Shown: positions 13,426 through 27,759 of the stretch, one piece after another | How the letters are laid out: each line of letters starts with the position of its first letter | How positions within the stretch are numbered: position 1 is the first letter of the stretch | Source: Epiperipatus broadwayi | Lineage: Eukaryota > Onychophora > Udeonychophora > Euonychophora > Peripatidae | Length of the DNA: 64,000 nt | Direction of reading: 5' to 3' | Assembly: GCA_028023455.1 (NCBI GenBank) | Contig: JAQFVV010006311.1 | Coordinates: 3,146,147-3,210,146, forward strand | The notes under the pieces: model-generated | What the model saw: only the letters and a program-made list of their open reading frames with translations | Database searches by the model: none | Told to the model about the DNA's origin: nothing | Program-made: the position numbers and the translations under genes

Positions 13426-15991
13426 ATATTCAAAAAAATAAATTTTATTTGATTGCATTGTAAAAAGTAATTGAGAAGGTATATACATAATATTATATAG
13501 ACATACAAATCAATACATAAATAAATAAGAAGTTGAGGAGGAGATGAAGTTAGACTTGTATGAAGCGTATCTTGAAGATTTGTTGGGAAACTGAGTACTA
13601 AGATTTGTTGATAAATATTTTCTAATGTGATTAATCATTGAAGGTTGGAAGTCTATGAGTCCAATTTTGTCATGCAGAGAGAACATTGATTTATATATAA
13701 CATACATATTCCTTTTGACAATAGAACCATATGTTGAATGTTCTATTTTATCTACTTCCATTTTACTTATTGCAGAATTGAGGATTTACATATTTATTAT
13801 TACTAAGGAAATAATTCCCAGCATAATTATTTTTTATTTTTATTTTACTTCAGATAACTAATTCATGGTATATAGTATTATGTGTGTACATTATTAGACT
13901 TATAATAACATAACTTAAATCATGAGATAGTATTGCTTGCCCAGAAAAAAAAGGCAAATATTTTTAGATACAAATCTGGTAAATAACTGAGGAAATAGAA
14001 CACTCATTAATCTTCCACTGACATGATTGACAACATTATGAATGATGGGATTTCTGATATAAAAGTGCATTAAATCTTATTGTACTAGTAGACCATATAA
14101 GGCTGCAATAATTTGATATAAAGGATCAGGTATTCAAAACTGTTGTGCAAATATAGAGTATAAAGGTAAGAAGATAGACATCAGATAGATACGATTTCCA
14201 CACATTGAATTATAAACATTAGAATGTAAATCATGAAAGTATCCATAAAAGAACTAAGAAAGTTGCTAAAGGGGAAAAAATCTTTAAATAGTTAAAATTT
14301 AAAAAATAAACGACTTACTGTAGAGGATAGGCTTGAAAATTATTAAAAGAATAAAGAGAGAACAATAATATAAATTAGAAATAAGCTAAAATATTGAATC
14401 ATATAATTAAGATTTCAACTTAAACGACTCAAAATTTATTCTTCATTTTTAAGGAAAAGATGATAAAATCGTGATGATATAAAAGCTACAGTTTGAAGAA
14501 GTGTAAAAAAGAAAGTTAATCAGTTAATCAAATAAGAAAGAACATGGAAGATAAAGTAGAAAAATAATAAGATAATGACATAAGTTATAATAAAAGATTG
14601 AGTATTTGTGGGCATACCATCAACGTAATAATTATACATTTTAGCAAACCCATGATTTATCGTTTGGAAGCGAAATATAAGAGAATCGTATTGATTAAAT
14701 ACATATAGTTAATGTAGGGGGAAGGGGATCCCTGGTTCTGAAATTTATTGTTGATATTTAGAGTAGTAATCTAGGTTATAAAGTGCGGTATTATTATAAA
14801 ATGAAAATTGCAATATTTTGTATACATCTATGAGAGTTTATATATGCGAAAATATAATGAGAGCTAATTCATAAGTTCATGAATAATATAGAGCAGCTTT
14901 AAACTTTGAATCAAATTTGCATCACTAAATAAATTGTTTAAAAATGATTAAAATAACGCCAGAATTCAATATTTTTGTTGAATAAAACCAATTAAAAATC
15001 GCGCTAGACTTAAATTGGGAAGTAAATTTTTCAACAAATAAATAAAAAAGAACATTTTGATTTATTTATTTCAGACAATTTTTTTAAATACAGTTCATGA
15101 TAAAATATTAAAAAAATTAATGAAAGACTGACTATATTTCTATCTGTCTATCTGTCAATCAATCAATCAAATGATTTTATAAAATAAAATTGTGTTGGAA
15201 TATAATCGAATTATTTTTTTTGGTAAATATATAACAAACGGATTACCTGTTTTTATTTTTGAGTCGGTATATTGCATTCCAATTCCATCTAGGTTAAAAT
15301 CGTATTTCATCATGTTCTTACAAATTTTTTGTGCATAATTTTCGGTTATAACCCAATTATAACATACCTTTATTAAATAAATAATATTAATAAAATTATT
15401 AATATTTTATATGTCACTTTATCAAAGAAGTTAGAATATTTTCCAATGCTAATTTAAATAGTCAATTTCCCCACATAGTTTAGTTTAGTTGTTTAATGGG
15501 TTTTTGTGTAAAATTCTTGTTAAGTTTTATATTCCACGTACAGATCATCACTTAGAATTGCCTTGCTATTTGACTGAATCCAACCTGATGATATTCTTGG
15601 GTACTTTTTTTAAAAAAAGTAGCAACAGCAAAAAAAAAAGGGTCACTACAAGACTGAAAAGTTTGAATGTTGAGATTGATTATTGGTTTGTATTCGGTCT
15701 TCTTTGTTAAAGTCTGTTACTATAACTTGACTGTTTTGGTATTGTGTGTGCACACAAGATATGTGAAAAGTTAACAAATAATATGGCAATAAAACTTTAA
15801 AAATGCTAACGGAAGATTTAGGATTTTGATTTAGAACATCTTTATCAAAGCAAGTTCATCTTTGATAAAGATAATTTGCATCGAAATATAGACTTAGTAA
15901 TTTTTTTGAAGTTTATCACTTATTATTTATTAATTGTCAACATATTTTTATGGAATATAATTTTTTATTTTACTGCAGTTTAAACTTTTAA
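13426..15991. other. Intron, no firm feature
   Basis: AT-rich. Minus-strand frame 13,510-13,761 is open for 83 codons but matches no family I know and has no splice support. A 13-bp perfect hairpin (ATCTTTATCAAAG and its complement) lies at about 15,838-15,874. Nothing else was recognised. Confidence 0.45.
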
Positions 15992-16387
<396 letters not shown>

Positions 16388-16664
16388 TATAATAGCTTAA
16401 TCATTGATTTTAAAAACTAAATAAATACAGCGATAAATCAGTATAAGAATACAAGCCATCTAAATACATTTTTCGCACACACGGGGGCCCCCCCCACACA
16501 CACATATATATATATATATATACGAGTGAGGTATGTATACAATTCGTTAGCATATGCATAAATTAAAAAGGAGATGACATATATATATACATATATTAAA
16601 AAAATGAAACATATATTATTATTTAAAACCCCAGAAAAATAAATGTAGAAGGTATTTATTTATT

Positions 16665-17420
16665 TTAAAATATATTTATTGACATAATAAAATTGTACAG
16701 ATGAATAATAAATACACTTTGTTAATGTTGGCTCATCCATTGCTGGCAGTGGTTTGGTAGATGTATGCCAGAGTCATTCTCTGCACTAGAAGGTTGATGT
16801 ATGAGTAAATACATTCCATTTTGTTGGTATTGACCACCCCTTTTGAGGTTGGCCCAATAATGCTAACTTATCAGCTGGGAAACATGTAGTGTGAAATCAA
16901 TGCCTCTCTAGTAGAATCCGGCATGTTGCATCATAGACTACTTCATTTACGATACACTACAATGTGGATATCTCAAGTCAAATATTCATGTAGAATCTGT
17001 GGGCCATACTAGTAGGCTCCATGTATTAATAAATAAAAATCTAGAGGATAATATCTTGTCCTTGTTCTGAAGAGCTTTGAGCTTATTGCAAAATATAGCA
17101 TTGGGGTCCAGTGTTGGTTGTTTGTCCTGCATCTTGTGTACCAAAAAGCGTATGTCAGGAAGATAGATAACCTGATAACTGTAAAGTCTCCAGAGAAGAG
17201 ACAACCCTTGATGTCCAGAATTTTATCTACTGCTATACTGCAGTGTTAAGAGATGACACTTCTAATACTGTTATGGCCTGGACATATATTTAACAGATGA
17301 TTAAAGGTCTTCTCTCCTCTAGAGCAGGCATGACAAATTGGGTCTGTTTCATTTAGAAACCGCTTGAAGTGTAAGAATGTATTAGTTGGCTGAAGGTATT
17401 TGTTAAAAAAATACTAATAT
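16665..17420 (-). pseudogene. LINE 3' end, zinc-motif family, copy 1
   Basis: Minus-strand translation gives KRFLNETDPICHACSRGEK, then HLLNICPGH, the C-x2-C...H...C motif of the C-terminal zf-RVT-like segment, and further on IRLSIFLTYAFWY, a stretch shared with the copy at 29.4-30.4 kb. The 3' end on the left carries AATAAATA followed by A-rich sequence on the minus strand, an apparent poly(A) tail. It is 5'-truncated and has stops. GC is higher than in flanking intron. Confidence 0.75.
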
Positions 17421-19055
17421 AAGTTACTTTTTTATCTTCTTAAAATTATTAAAAATAATATTATTTAAAAGCCACGTGATGAAATTAAAAATTACACAAT
17501 TAAATCTATGAAAAACTATGGAATGTGAATTCAAAAAATATGCATATGAGATGCTTAACAAAAAATTGGATTAGTATTCTTCAGACTTAAAATTTTTTTT
17601 ATCAATATTATTTTACTACTGCCATAGGAATTATATTTTAAAAATCTGAACGGTAAACGACCAATACTGATGGAATAAATCATTGCAAGTTAAGGTCTTT
17701 AAGAGACATCAAGAACTATCTTCTTTGCCAAAAATATTTGGCCAATTAACATATTATTTAGGTCATCATCATCATTATTATTACGAAAGGATTATACCAA
17801 TAACAGCTCGTACATATAAATGAAAATAAAAATCCATCACAAAGTATGTAATTTATAGAATTCTGTTATTAAATTTTAGTAATAAAAGTTTTTAGTTTAC
17901 TTTAGCTGAAGTATTAAAACTCTAGAGTTTTATATCAATCTATTTTATTTCATTATTAAAAGTTACGGAACTATTTCAAAAATGATCAGTATATTCCACT
18001 TAATGGATAAATTAACTTCAAATAATTTGTTTTAAATCATTTATGGAATGGAAGCATCTCTGACACATTATATTATTATCATTTATTATCGTAGTGCCAT
18101 ATCATAAACATTTTGTTAACAATAGAGAACTGGTTAGTCAATATTTATTGTACGAAAAAGAGGGGAAATCATTATTCTTATTATTTTTTCTTTCTTCTAA
18201 TAAAAAAAAGAAGTCACTTCTTAATAAGTAATAGCATCAATAGGTTTATATATAATATTTCATACAGTGTTATACAACATATTTATGGTATTCGTTGGTT
18301 AATATTATTCAAGTGTGATAGAGGTACATTCATTTTTTTAAATCTAATAATCTATTTATTAATTTTAGCATATAAAAATAACTAACTTATAACAGATTAC
18401 AAGCTTAAAAGAGTATATACAGTTATCAGATTTGGATTTCATACTTTGAGAAGACACACACTCACTCACACATACAGTTTTTTAGATCATCATAATAAAG
18501 GCCATAATTTAGTATTTCACTTACATTTATTTCCCAAGGCGATACTTGTATGTTCATTTATTTTTATTTATTTTGCTTGTTTGTAAACAAACTTTAATAT
18601 TTTATTTTAAATTTGAAGTGATATTTTTTTTGTAATATGATTAATTGCCTCATGTGAGAAATTATTGTTGATTAAAAATAATTAGCAGAGAGAAGTATCA
18701 TTATGTGTAACAATCATTAAACTTATCCATGGTACACAAACGAATTTTATGTATTATGTTTCAATACTCACACATATAGTTCAAAAGGCATACCCAAAAA
18801 GCATCATGTTAGTACTAATATAAAAGATAGAATTAATTTATAAATTACAGGTATATGTAATACATTTATACCAAAGTTATAAGCAAACATATATTTTTTT
18901 GGCTAAATTTGAACTCAAACATTTTTAGTTGAATTTAATGTTATTTAAAGGTAATAAAATTCCCTTTATTTCACATAGCATTGGTGTTTTTATTCACATA
19001 TAAATAGTACAGTCAAAAAAAGATAGAATGGGTAACATTTCATTTATTAATTATT
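17421..19055. other. Intron, no feature
   Basis: AT-rich sequence with short (ATC/ATT) runs near 17,765. The frame at 18,113-18,385 has low-complexity composition and no coding support. Confidence 0.5.
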
Positions 19056-19469
19056 TACATGATCTCCACCATTTTGAATTTTAAAAATGACCAAAAGCGC
19101 GTCTGGCACATCTAAGTGATAAAAAAGTATGTAAAAATGCAAAAAATTTAGAATTTGGGTCATGTGACTAACTTAAAAAAAAGGCCAAAGTGTGAAAATT
19201 TTAGAACTCAGGTCATATGGCTATAATATCAATTAAAAGCAATACATATAAATCTGAAAACTTTACAAAATAGATATGAGATCGCATAATAAAAAAAAAG
19301 CCAAAACATGATCCGAGTTCTAAAATTTTCATGTTTTGACCTTTTTTTCAAGTTAGTCACATGGCCCAGAGTTCTACATTTTTTGCATTTTTGCATACTT
19401 TTTTATCACTTAGATATGTCAGATGACATTTTTGGTCATTTTGAAATTCAAAATGGCAGAGATCGTGTA
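19056..19469. repeat. Foldback element, ~410 bp
   Basis: Arms of roughly 145 bp (about 19,056-19,205 and 19,315-19,469) are inverted copies with moderate divergence. The outer ends read TACATGATCTCCACCATTTT and its approximate complement. The centre carries shared blocks around GGTCATGTGAC. It encodes no protein and is probably a MITE or foldback transposon. Confidence 0.8.
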
Positions 19470-20222
19470 CTAAAAGAGCACCAAAACGTTTATCCACCAG
19501 GATGTTGTAATTTACATTTCTTTATTTTTGTGAATTTTTTTTTTTTTTAAAAAAAATTCATTCATTTATTAGCATTTCTGTGAAAAATTACATTCAGCCC
19601 ATATACTGCCCAATCACATGTTCAATAAAATTCCATTTTAGGGGGAAAATTTTAGTTGAGATCTCCATTTTGTGTCAAAAATGTAAATGCCAAATTGCTT
19701 GTTTTAATGTGACAATTCCGGTTATATATTTGATGATAAGTAGTGTATGTGTATATTTTATGTTTTTTTGTAAATAATATTTAAAAAAATAATAATTTAG
19801 TGATTGTTTTATCCATATTTAAAGTAACATTTTGATATTAGAGTAATGACATTTTGTATTTTATATATATTTGGGCTGAAAAAATGTACTTTTTAAGAAC
19901 AGTGTGAAAGTTATATGGAAAATCAATATTTATTTTTAGAATGTTTTTAATATTGATTTACTATTATTATAAATTTTAAAGTTTTTAATGTGAAAGTCAT
20001 ATATATTTGTGTATGGCAAATCAATTATTTTTTAAAAGGTTTTTTTAATATCGATTTCTTGCTCAAATTTACATATCTTTATTATTGTTATAAATTTAAA
20101 TTCCACTCCATTTATTATTAATATAAATTTTATACTTTTTCATCTGAAAGTTATATACAATTCCACTCTATAATTTATATATTTAGTTGTGTGAAAGCAG
20201 TATTTTTATTCCTGAAATACAG

Positions 20223-20435
20223 AGCATGTATTAGACATGCTATGCCTTTTCACACAAGTATTCAACCTGGTGATAACTTTGTAAATCTTGTGAAAAAACC
20301 CATATATAAGATCTGCATACGTTACCTTTTGCAAATCTTGTAAAAAATATAATGTACAAGATCCTTACACAAGATTACAAAGTTATCAGTGTATTGCTAC
20401 AAATGTGAAAAGGTGCAGCAGGTCTAATATGTGCT
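20223..20435. repeat. Foldback element, ~210 bp
   Basis: Left arm from 20,223 (AGCATGTATTAGACATGC...) and right arm ending at 20,435 are imperfect inverted copies of about 70 bp, sharing CTTTTCACA, GATAACTTTGTAA and CTTGTG blocks. The central 60-70 bases hold further short complementary words. Confidence 0.75.
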
Positions 20436-20654
20436 ATGTTGCAGGACTAATACTTAAGTACCTATGTTTTTATAAAATTATTTTAAAAATGTGTACTTTA
20501 AATTTTGGTATATAGATTGCTTTTTAAAAATAAATAGTAAAAGAGATGATATTTTATGGCATATTAAATAGGCTGACAGATAACTATTCTATATAAAAAT
20601 ACAATTATATGTATTTTTTGCTTTATGAGTATAATAAATGTTTAATATTATTTA

Positions 20655-22203
20655 TTTTTTATTATTGCAAAGTGAATCCAGCAAAAACAGCAGTCTGGAA
20701 GGTCTGCAGTAGCAAAACTATTACATCTAATTTCACAGGAACACCCCAAAATTTTCTGGGGCTGCCAGTGGTGATGTAACAGTCAGCAATGAGACATCAA
20801 ATAGAATCCATGTCACTAGAAAAGACCAGCAAGGTGGCCAGCACCTTATCATCAATCTCCCTGCCACTTCCTGGCAAGGTGACACTGTTGAATATGCTGG
20901 TCTTCCCTAGAATTGCATATTATCTACCATTTATCAGTCCTACCAAGACCTTCAAAAATAAAATAGGGTCACAGTGTACAAAAGTGTTATGGAAATCATC
21001 ACCTGGTAGAATTGTTTGTATAAGCCTCAACAGAATGAGAGAACTGAAGGACTTAAATGGTCTTGGTTTGCATGACATTCAGGTGCTATTCATGCAGAGG
21101 ATGATAACTATTCTGAGGGTAATTAAAGATTTAGAAGGTAGGAACCAACATTGCCCTTCAGTTGAACCCACTGACACCCCACCACCTAACAAGAACAGGT
21201 GGTTAGCAGAAATGGAGGATTATGTAGTAGGGCTCATATCTGCTAAAGAAGATCTTTTTGATAGAAAGATTAAGTATTGAGATGCATAAAAACTTATGCA
21301 TGGCAGTCAGCAGAGTAATCCAGTCAGACTAGAATCAACCTTAAAATTATTGATAAAAAAATCCACATACTGGTTGTTGGACACCAGGCTAGTAAATTTC
21401 ATTGTCAAATTCAGTCTGGACACTCTTCTGACAAACCAATTCTTGGTAGATCATAGGGGATTTAAAAGCATTTCTCCCAACTGCCCATTATGCAACCAGG
21501 AGGAGGAGAATATTGATCATCTTATTTCCCATTGCTCAAAACTCAGAGACATGGAGATGAAATTGAGATCTAGTATTAGGTCAAGATGCTCTCAGAGACT
21601 GGACATCAGTAGGGCACTGAGAATTGGGGAATTTGCTATAATCTGAATGGCAATCATGATTCTCTTTGCAAAGTGGCAGACCAGGTGTCACAGTGTTTTT
21701 TGAGACAACTTGGCAAACCCATGGCTAGTCTTCAAAAAACACCTTTGCAATCTGAAAACCAGAGACTACCTTATAACATCCCACAGACTGTATGCAGACA
21801 CGTGGAAACAGATCGCTCTGAATGAGCCAACAATCAAAACCCTTAAACTGACATCTAAGTTATAAAACGATTTGTCAACTGAAATTAGAAGAGACAAGAA
21901 AGAAAAAGGAATGAAGATAGAAAAAAGGATGACAGGAAAAATGAGGAAAAGAGAAAAGAACAAAGATAATACAAAACAGATAAAGCCTACTACCAAATAA
22001 AAAATGACTGCTAGATTTGACGCAGTGTAACCAAAGACCAAGATGTAATATAAAACTGCACAAGATAAAAAAGAGATGTAAATTCACGTTGAATTTAATC
22101 AATGTAAACAAAGACTAAAACAAATGTAAATCAATAGAGCTGTAATCTAATGTAATCTGTAGAATCTGTATTCCAATAAATATTTCCTTAATGAAAAAAA
22201 AAA
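20655..22203 (+). pseudogene. 5'-truncated LINE, zinc-motif family, copy 2
   Basis: The plus-strand frame starts inside the reverse transcriptase (VNPAKTAVWK) and runs through the post-RT region (LPGKVTLLNMLVFPRIAYYL; ELKDLNGLGLHDI) to the zinc motif CPLCNQEEENIDHLISHC at about 21,481-21,534. Two frames (20,789-21,280 and 21,296-21,646) remain open, so decay is modest. The element ends with AATAAATATTTCC and a short poly(A) at about 22,203. Post-RT layout and C-terminal zinc motif suggest an L1/Tx1-like non-LTR group; the clade is inferred. Confidence 0.85.
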
Positions 22204-22323
22204 TTCATTATTAATTTTTTTATAGAAAAGCATTCAATTTTACTTTTCCGTTACAAATCTATATAAAGGTAAGTATTTGTAAATGAAAATAAATATTAAA
22301 GTAATGAATAAAAAACAACTTAC

Positions 22324-22384
22324 ATTTAATGAGAAATTACATATTTTATACTGGTAGTGATCTCCAAAACATTTTGTTTCAGTC
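22324..22384 (-). CDS. Exon: second half of thrombospondin type-1 repeat
   Basis: 61 nt between a strong acceptor (tttatattttatag) and a consensus donor gtaagt. Its first base completes a Thr codon whose first two bases end the 33.7-kb exon. It then reads TETKCFGDHYQYKICNFSLN in one open frame. C-x-G-x-x-x-x-x-x-C-N is the standard C-terminal signature of ADAMTS-type TSP1 repeats (as in GGKYCEGRRxxxRSCN). The last TSP1 cysteine, normally a few residues after CN, must come from the next exon. The exon ends in phase 0. Confidence 0.87.
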
Positions 22385-24664
22385 CTATAAAATATAAAAA
22401 TAAAATTAATGTTTTATTATATAAAAGGCTTAAATGTATATAGTCTTTTTTGGGCATAAAACCAGTTGCAAATACTTTTTATTATTTGACTGTTATAGTA
22501 GTATTAACTTTTTATAAAAATTGTCGTGAATTACATTGTTTGTAAATGTAATCCTAAATCTACTCGGATAGACCACATTTTAAAAATATTTATTAGTAAT
22601 CATAAAATTGGTTTTATCAATATATGACACTCGAATGCATTTGGTATAAATTTTGGTGAAGCAGAATGAAAACTTTTTATTTTTATTAAATAAAAAGTGA
22701 ATGAATTAAAATATAGAAAGTTATAATTTCTAAATTCAATCTGGCATTTATGGCTAATTATTAAGCATAATAACAAATCATGTAGAAGAATATATGATTA
22801 TGCTTTTAGGCTTTTATTGTAGTAACTTTATTAATAAGAGTAGAAAATATGTCCAGTTTATTAGTACAATATATAATTATAAGCGGCATTTTCCTATCGC
22901 AAAATAATGCGTACGTAAAAAATGGATCATTCATAATTCATTTTAGTATTTTAATATCAATTGATCAGAAATAGAACTATTTACAATAGCGATTGCATTA
23001 AAGAGCATAAGAGTAAGCCGATATAATTTTTAAAAGCAATCATAATAGAAAATGAAATTTTGGAATTACTTAGATAAATTAAGCTAGATTATTTTTTAAA
23101 GTTTTAATTACCTATTGTCTTTATAATTTCAATAATGCGAATTTTATCCTAAAATGTTTATTCTTTTTATATTAAGATTGTAAAGACAAATGCAAGCATG
23201 ATTTATATTACTTCAGGTAATTAGTGTTCTCACTGTAATTACGCTTTTAACACCTTGATTGATATATTATCATTTTCTATAAAAATATAATTTTTAAACT
23301 AAAATACATCATTTTCTATGATTATTCTACCTTAGATTTTATTTAGTTCTTATCAACATTTGTATTAATGGTTCTATAATCGTGATCCGAAATCTTTGCT
23401 TTATATCGTAATATGAATATTTAACAACAGTCTCATCACTGAAATATCATTTTCTATTTGTTTTATGGTTATTATCTAAACTTTAAAGATTTTTCTTCTG
23501 TATTTGCAAAAGTTAATATTATTTGTTTAGATTACATACAAAACAAGTAAAATTCTATGTTTTTAATTTCATAAAATAAAAAAACTGGATTCTTTTCTAA
23601 AAGCATTTCTTATATAATAATTATTAAAGAAATAATCCAGACACATTTTGTAGAAGACATCTTCCGCTGTCTTGCTAAAAATAAGTCAGATTAAAGACTT
23701 ACAAAATTGTATAGAATTTAAATAATTCTGTATTTTTTAAATACATATTATTTCCAATATTATGTGGGGGTTACTTTTTCAAAACAACGCGATCAGCGTA
23801 ACATATATATTATAAACTATATACTTTTGTGATTCTTCTGATTTTTATTGAATTATATTTTATTTTAACGAAGCACAACTCAAACTATAATCTGTCTTAT
23901 GTCCTTCAAAATAGTCATTGTCTTTTACTATAATTGCTATGCATAATTGCTATATGGACTATACCTTAGTTTTAATAAAGTTTAACCTACTGAACATTGA
24001 AATATGGTGAACCTCATTTGCTGCACCAATTCTTGTTTACAATGAGCCATCATCTCACCAATCCGCATACTTTAGCAATTGTCCACCTTATATATTAAAA
24101 ACTATTTTCATTAGAATTTTTTAATTAAACTATTTTCACTATCTAGAGTTTGCACATGTTTGTAATTTATACATAGAGGTCACACCAATGTTTTCTATAT
24201 CATTGCATAGTTTATTAGTTCTAAAATTATTTTCACAAAACACTACTTTGAATTTTTTTTTTTTTACCATTTACAATGTCATTAGTATCACTTATCATTA
24301 CTCTTACTACTATTAATGTCTTTTTATACAGAATATAGCTTACATAGTTTAAAATAAAAATTGGATTTGCTTTATTTTTTTTTTGATAACAATAGCAATT
24401 TGTTTATTTTCTTATCACAAATTTTCATTTTTAACACTTCTTATGCATTAATAATATTTTTTCACATTAACTTAATTAATAAAATTGACGATTCTAAAAT
24501 AGAATATATATTTAAAAACTTTACCAATTAAGACATTGCCTATGAACCAAGATACTCATCATTTTTTTGTAATATATTTAAATTCTTAAACTACTGAATG
24601 CTATTCATGATTAATTATAATTATTCTACTATATCAATAGATGAACTCGCATCTACTATTCTTA
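22385..24664. other. Intron, no feature
   Basis: AT-rich intron 5' of the TSP1 second-half exon. No repeat family or coding trace was recognised. Confidence 0.5.
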
Positions 24665-24925
24665 ATAATAATAAGTCAATAAGCTAATGCACATGTGCTT
24701 TGTAGATTTAACTATATAAATGAATACTCACTTTCCAAACACAAGATAAAGTCTTTGTGAAAAGATAGACTGAATCCATCTATCTTTTCATAAAGACTTT
24801 ATCTTGTGTTTGGAAAGTGAGAATATTCATTTATATAGTTAAATCTACAAAGCGCATGTGCATTAGCTTATTGGCTTATTAATATTACAGTTTATAAAAA
24901 CATAGCCTATATAAAATAAATGTCT
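24665..24925. mobile_element. Foldback MITE, family FB1, copy 2
   Basis: Arms of about 105 bp (24,669-24,772 and 24,778-24,890), nearly perfect, close on a short loop. They contain GCACATGTGCTTTG and AGATTTAAC, shared with copy 1 at 1.98 kb. The right flank (AATATTACAGTTTATAAAAA, then CATAGCCTATATAAAATAAA) is the inverted form of the copy-1 left flank, so the true element extends beyond the hairpin. Non-coding. Confidence 0.8.
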
Positions 24926-25550
24926 TATTCTTAATATTATAGATTGTGGAAAGTTACTTTTTCTAAAAGTAAAAATTGAGTATTTTGTGTAAAAATACTC
25001 ATGTATGCATTTAGAAAGGCAGACTTCTTTCTAGACATAAGTTTTTATATTATGAATATAGCCAAATCAAGTTCTAAAGCATAATATTTATGGATAATGA
25101 AAAGTATTTCAGCAAATAAACTAAATATTTTTTAAGGAAAAATTTTAAACCAACAGTAACTTATATAGATAGTCACAAAATATTAAGATTTTTACTAATT
25201 TTGCCTATGTATATAAGTTATGTGATCACAATAAATTGTTAAAAGTTCACTATTGATAAAAGATATTGATGATACTTCGGCATTCAACGTTAAAATTATG
25301 AGTTTGAAAAATTAATCAAATAATTTCAAAATAATAAAAAATAATGCCATAAATTTGTTAAATGAACAATTACATTATGAAATATTCAGGAAATCAAGTG
25401 ACATGACAGAGTGAACAGGATATTTTTCTCCCAATGATCATGATTGATTTTATTGCCAGTTTTTTCAGTTGGAATGCAGTTTAAAATGTTCAAACTACCA
25501 CTATCTAAATGTGGTCTTTCAAAAATTATTTTAAACTATTATTAATCACC
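24926..25550. other. Intron, no feature
   Basis: AT-rich sequence between FB1 copy 2 and a LINE remnant. Nothing recognised. Confidence 0.5.
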
Positions 25551-25554
25551 TCCA

Positions 25555-26420
25555 AGATAAAGGATACCAAATTTAATTCAGTTTCTTTAATCCATATTCT
25601 CTCTTTCTTCATATCACTTAAGAAAACTTCCTTATTTTATCCAATCCATCTTGCATGCAGTTTTTTTTACATCTTTTAAATCTTTTGGGATTTTATTTAA
25701 AACTCCCCATATTCACTTATTAGTATCTTGTCTAACAATATGTACTGCAGAATTCTATTTCAATCTTCTAATTCTTTCAATGATATCAATGATATATATT
25801 TACGTTTTCAATTACGAGTTGTTACTCTTAACATATTTCTTGAGTCTTTTAAAATTTCTGTATTGCTCTTTTATTACGTGATCAAATCTCAAATACATAA
25901 ATAAGAACTGGTAAAACATCAATATTAAAAAAAACATCTTTTTCAAACACATCTAAATATAATTCTATAATTAATTCTATTCATTATGTTTCCATTTGTA
26001 TTATTAATCTGAATTAAGTACTTGCTGTAGTTAACTTCTAATTCATAATTATCAATCTTTATTTTTTTCTTCTGAAAAAATCCATTTAACATTACTTTAA
26101 TCTTTTTTTGTAGTACTTATTTTTAGTTCTATTTTCTTATTTTCATCTTATGACTTGAAACATTTTAAAAAATTCTGAAGCATTACTTGCAAAAACAACA
26201 TCACCTGCAAAGTCTAAATAATTTAAATAATCTTTGTGCACTTTTATTTTTATAGTTTCCAATTTTAATCCATAAAATACTTCTTGTAAAACTGCTGCAA
26301 AATTTTTGGTTATATGAAATAATTCTGGTTTTCCATCTTTTTTATATATATTAATCTCCTTACTATCATTGTGTGATCTAATCATTGTAATAGCATTTTC
26401 AAATTTCAGAATATGACATT
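25555..26420 (-). pseudogene. Decayed RTE-type LINE, RT to C-terminus
   Basis: On the minus strand the frame from 26,385 carries MIRSHNDSKEINI, FAAVLQEVFYGLKLETIKIK and YLDFAGDVVFASN, the last being the FADD catalytic box with its first Asp changed to Gly. Beyond 26,140 further blocks follow with stops, among them KTKVMLNGFFQ, RKYISLISLKELED and a final WIKETELN. The order matches the RTE-clade RT and its C-terminal tail. The N-terminal endonuclease is missing. The mutated catalytic box and stops show it is inactive. Confidence 0.8.
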
Positions 26421-26878
26421 ATTCTGGTTCTATAATCTTGATGATCTAAACCTTTACTCATGATAGAAATACTTTTACTATCATTTTCCTTTTCACCATC
26501 TACTTATAAGAAATTTAATAAATATTGATAATAATAAAATATATTAAACACATTTTTTTTAACAAATATTGAAATATATAAATTAACTTAAGATATCCAT
26601 TTTATGCATTTATAAAAGATAAAGAGCTGCCATAAATATTTTTACATTACGATCAATATTTAGTTTGTACTGGTTCTTACTAACAATTTAATTATTAGGG
26701 CTCAACAGAAATTGGTTGGGATTATGACTGGATTTGAATTATTGTTAAAAGTATCACAATAAACAATAATATATTTTTAATTTTCAGTTGATGATGAAAT
26801 TAGAATATAAAAATTTATAATCATAGTTATTGTGATTATAAAAAAATTTAAAGCTTAAATTTTAATATCTAAAGCATG

Positions 26879-26982
<104 letters not shown>

Positions 26983-27755
26983 TACAAAACAAATCTCAAG
27001 ATAACTTAAATAGATTAATATTAACTGATGATCAGAATATTTATATAGTTTGTTCCTAAATGTTTTCGTTAGTAAATTTTATAAGCATCAAAATATAATA
27101 CTAATCATCTAAAAAGAAGGCAAAGTATAATAAAAATTTAATATCTTCAAAAATTTTAGTATATTTTGTTGATAGTTGAATTTAAAAAAAGTGGGTGTTT
27201 AACTAAAAACCAGATATTTTAATCTTCTAGCTACAGATAGTATCTAGTTTAATAAATGATTCGTGATAATTATTAATGTATTTATCTAGAGTGGATTTTG
27301 TCATAGTTGTAGGCGGAGTGAGCTTGATACTTGTAATTCAAAATTTAGCAATTAAAAAAAGTATGAATATATTGTTACTGACTAATAAAATCCAAATTTT
27401 TACAAGAAAGTTCATGTTAAAAAACGATGTACCTTCTTTTATATGAAGATATATAACATACTAGAAATTTAATTTAGCATGATTTATTTACCAGATTGCA
27501 TATGACTGAAAATGAGATTATTATTGATTTTGCTTTACATGGTATACCAGTCTCACAATATATTACCAACTTAAACACACACACATAATAATAAACAGCT
27601 ACTTAAATAATAAGTATGGTCATTCTAATTAAAAAAAAAGAAATGAAAGGAGAAAGAGAGGAAAAAATATTTTAAAAATGAATTTTGCAATGATTATATA
27701 AAACAATTTGTGAGTCAGAAATACGTCTATATATCAAACATATGGTATGTGCTGG
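26983..27755. other. Intron, no feature
   Basis: AT-rich sequence with a short purine run near 27,650. Nothing recognised. Confidence 0.5.
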
Positions 27756-27759
27756 TCCA

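Noticed and set aside
13655-13700. Possible metalloprotease or Cys-rich exon (CSLC word on the minus strand)
   Set aside because: The frame stops within a few codons and the splice edges are absent.
21766-22111. Minus-strand frames rich in Phe, Leu and Ser, membrane-like
   Set aside because: They are antisense to the Lys-rich tail and 3' region of the LINE at 20.7-22.2 kb.
22324-22384. Reading the TSP1 second-half exon in phase 1
   Set aside because: That frame has a stop near the end; only the phase-2 start is open, and it matches the upstream exon.
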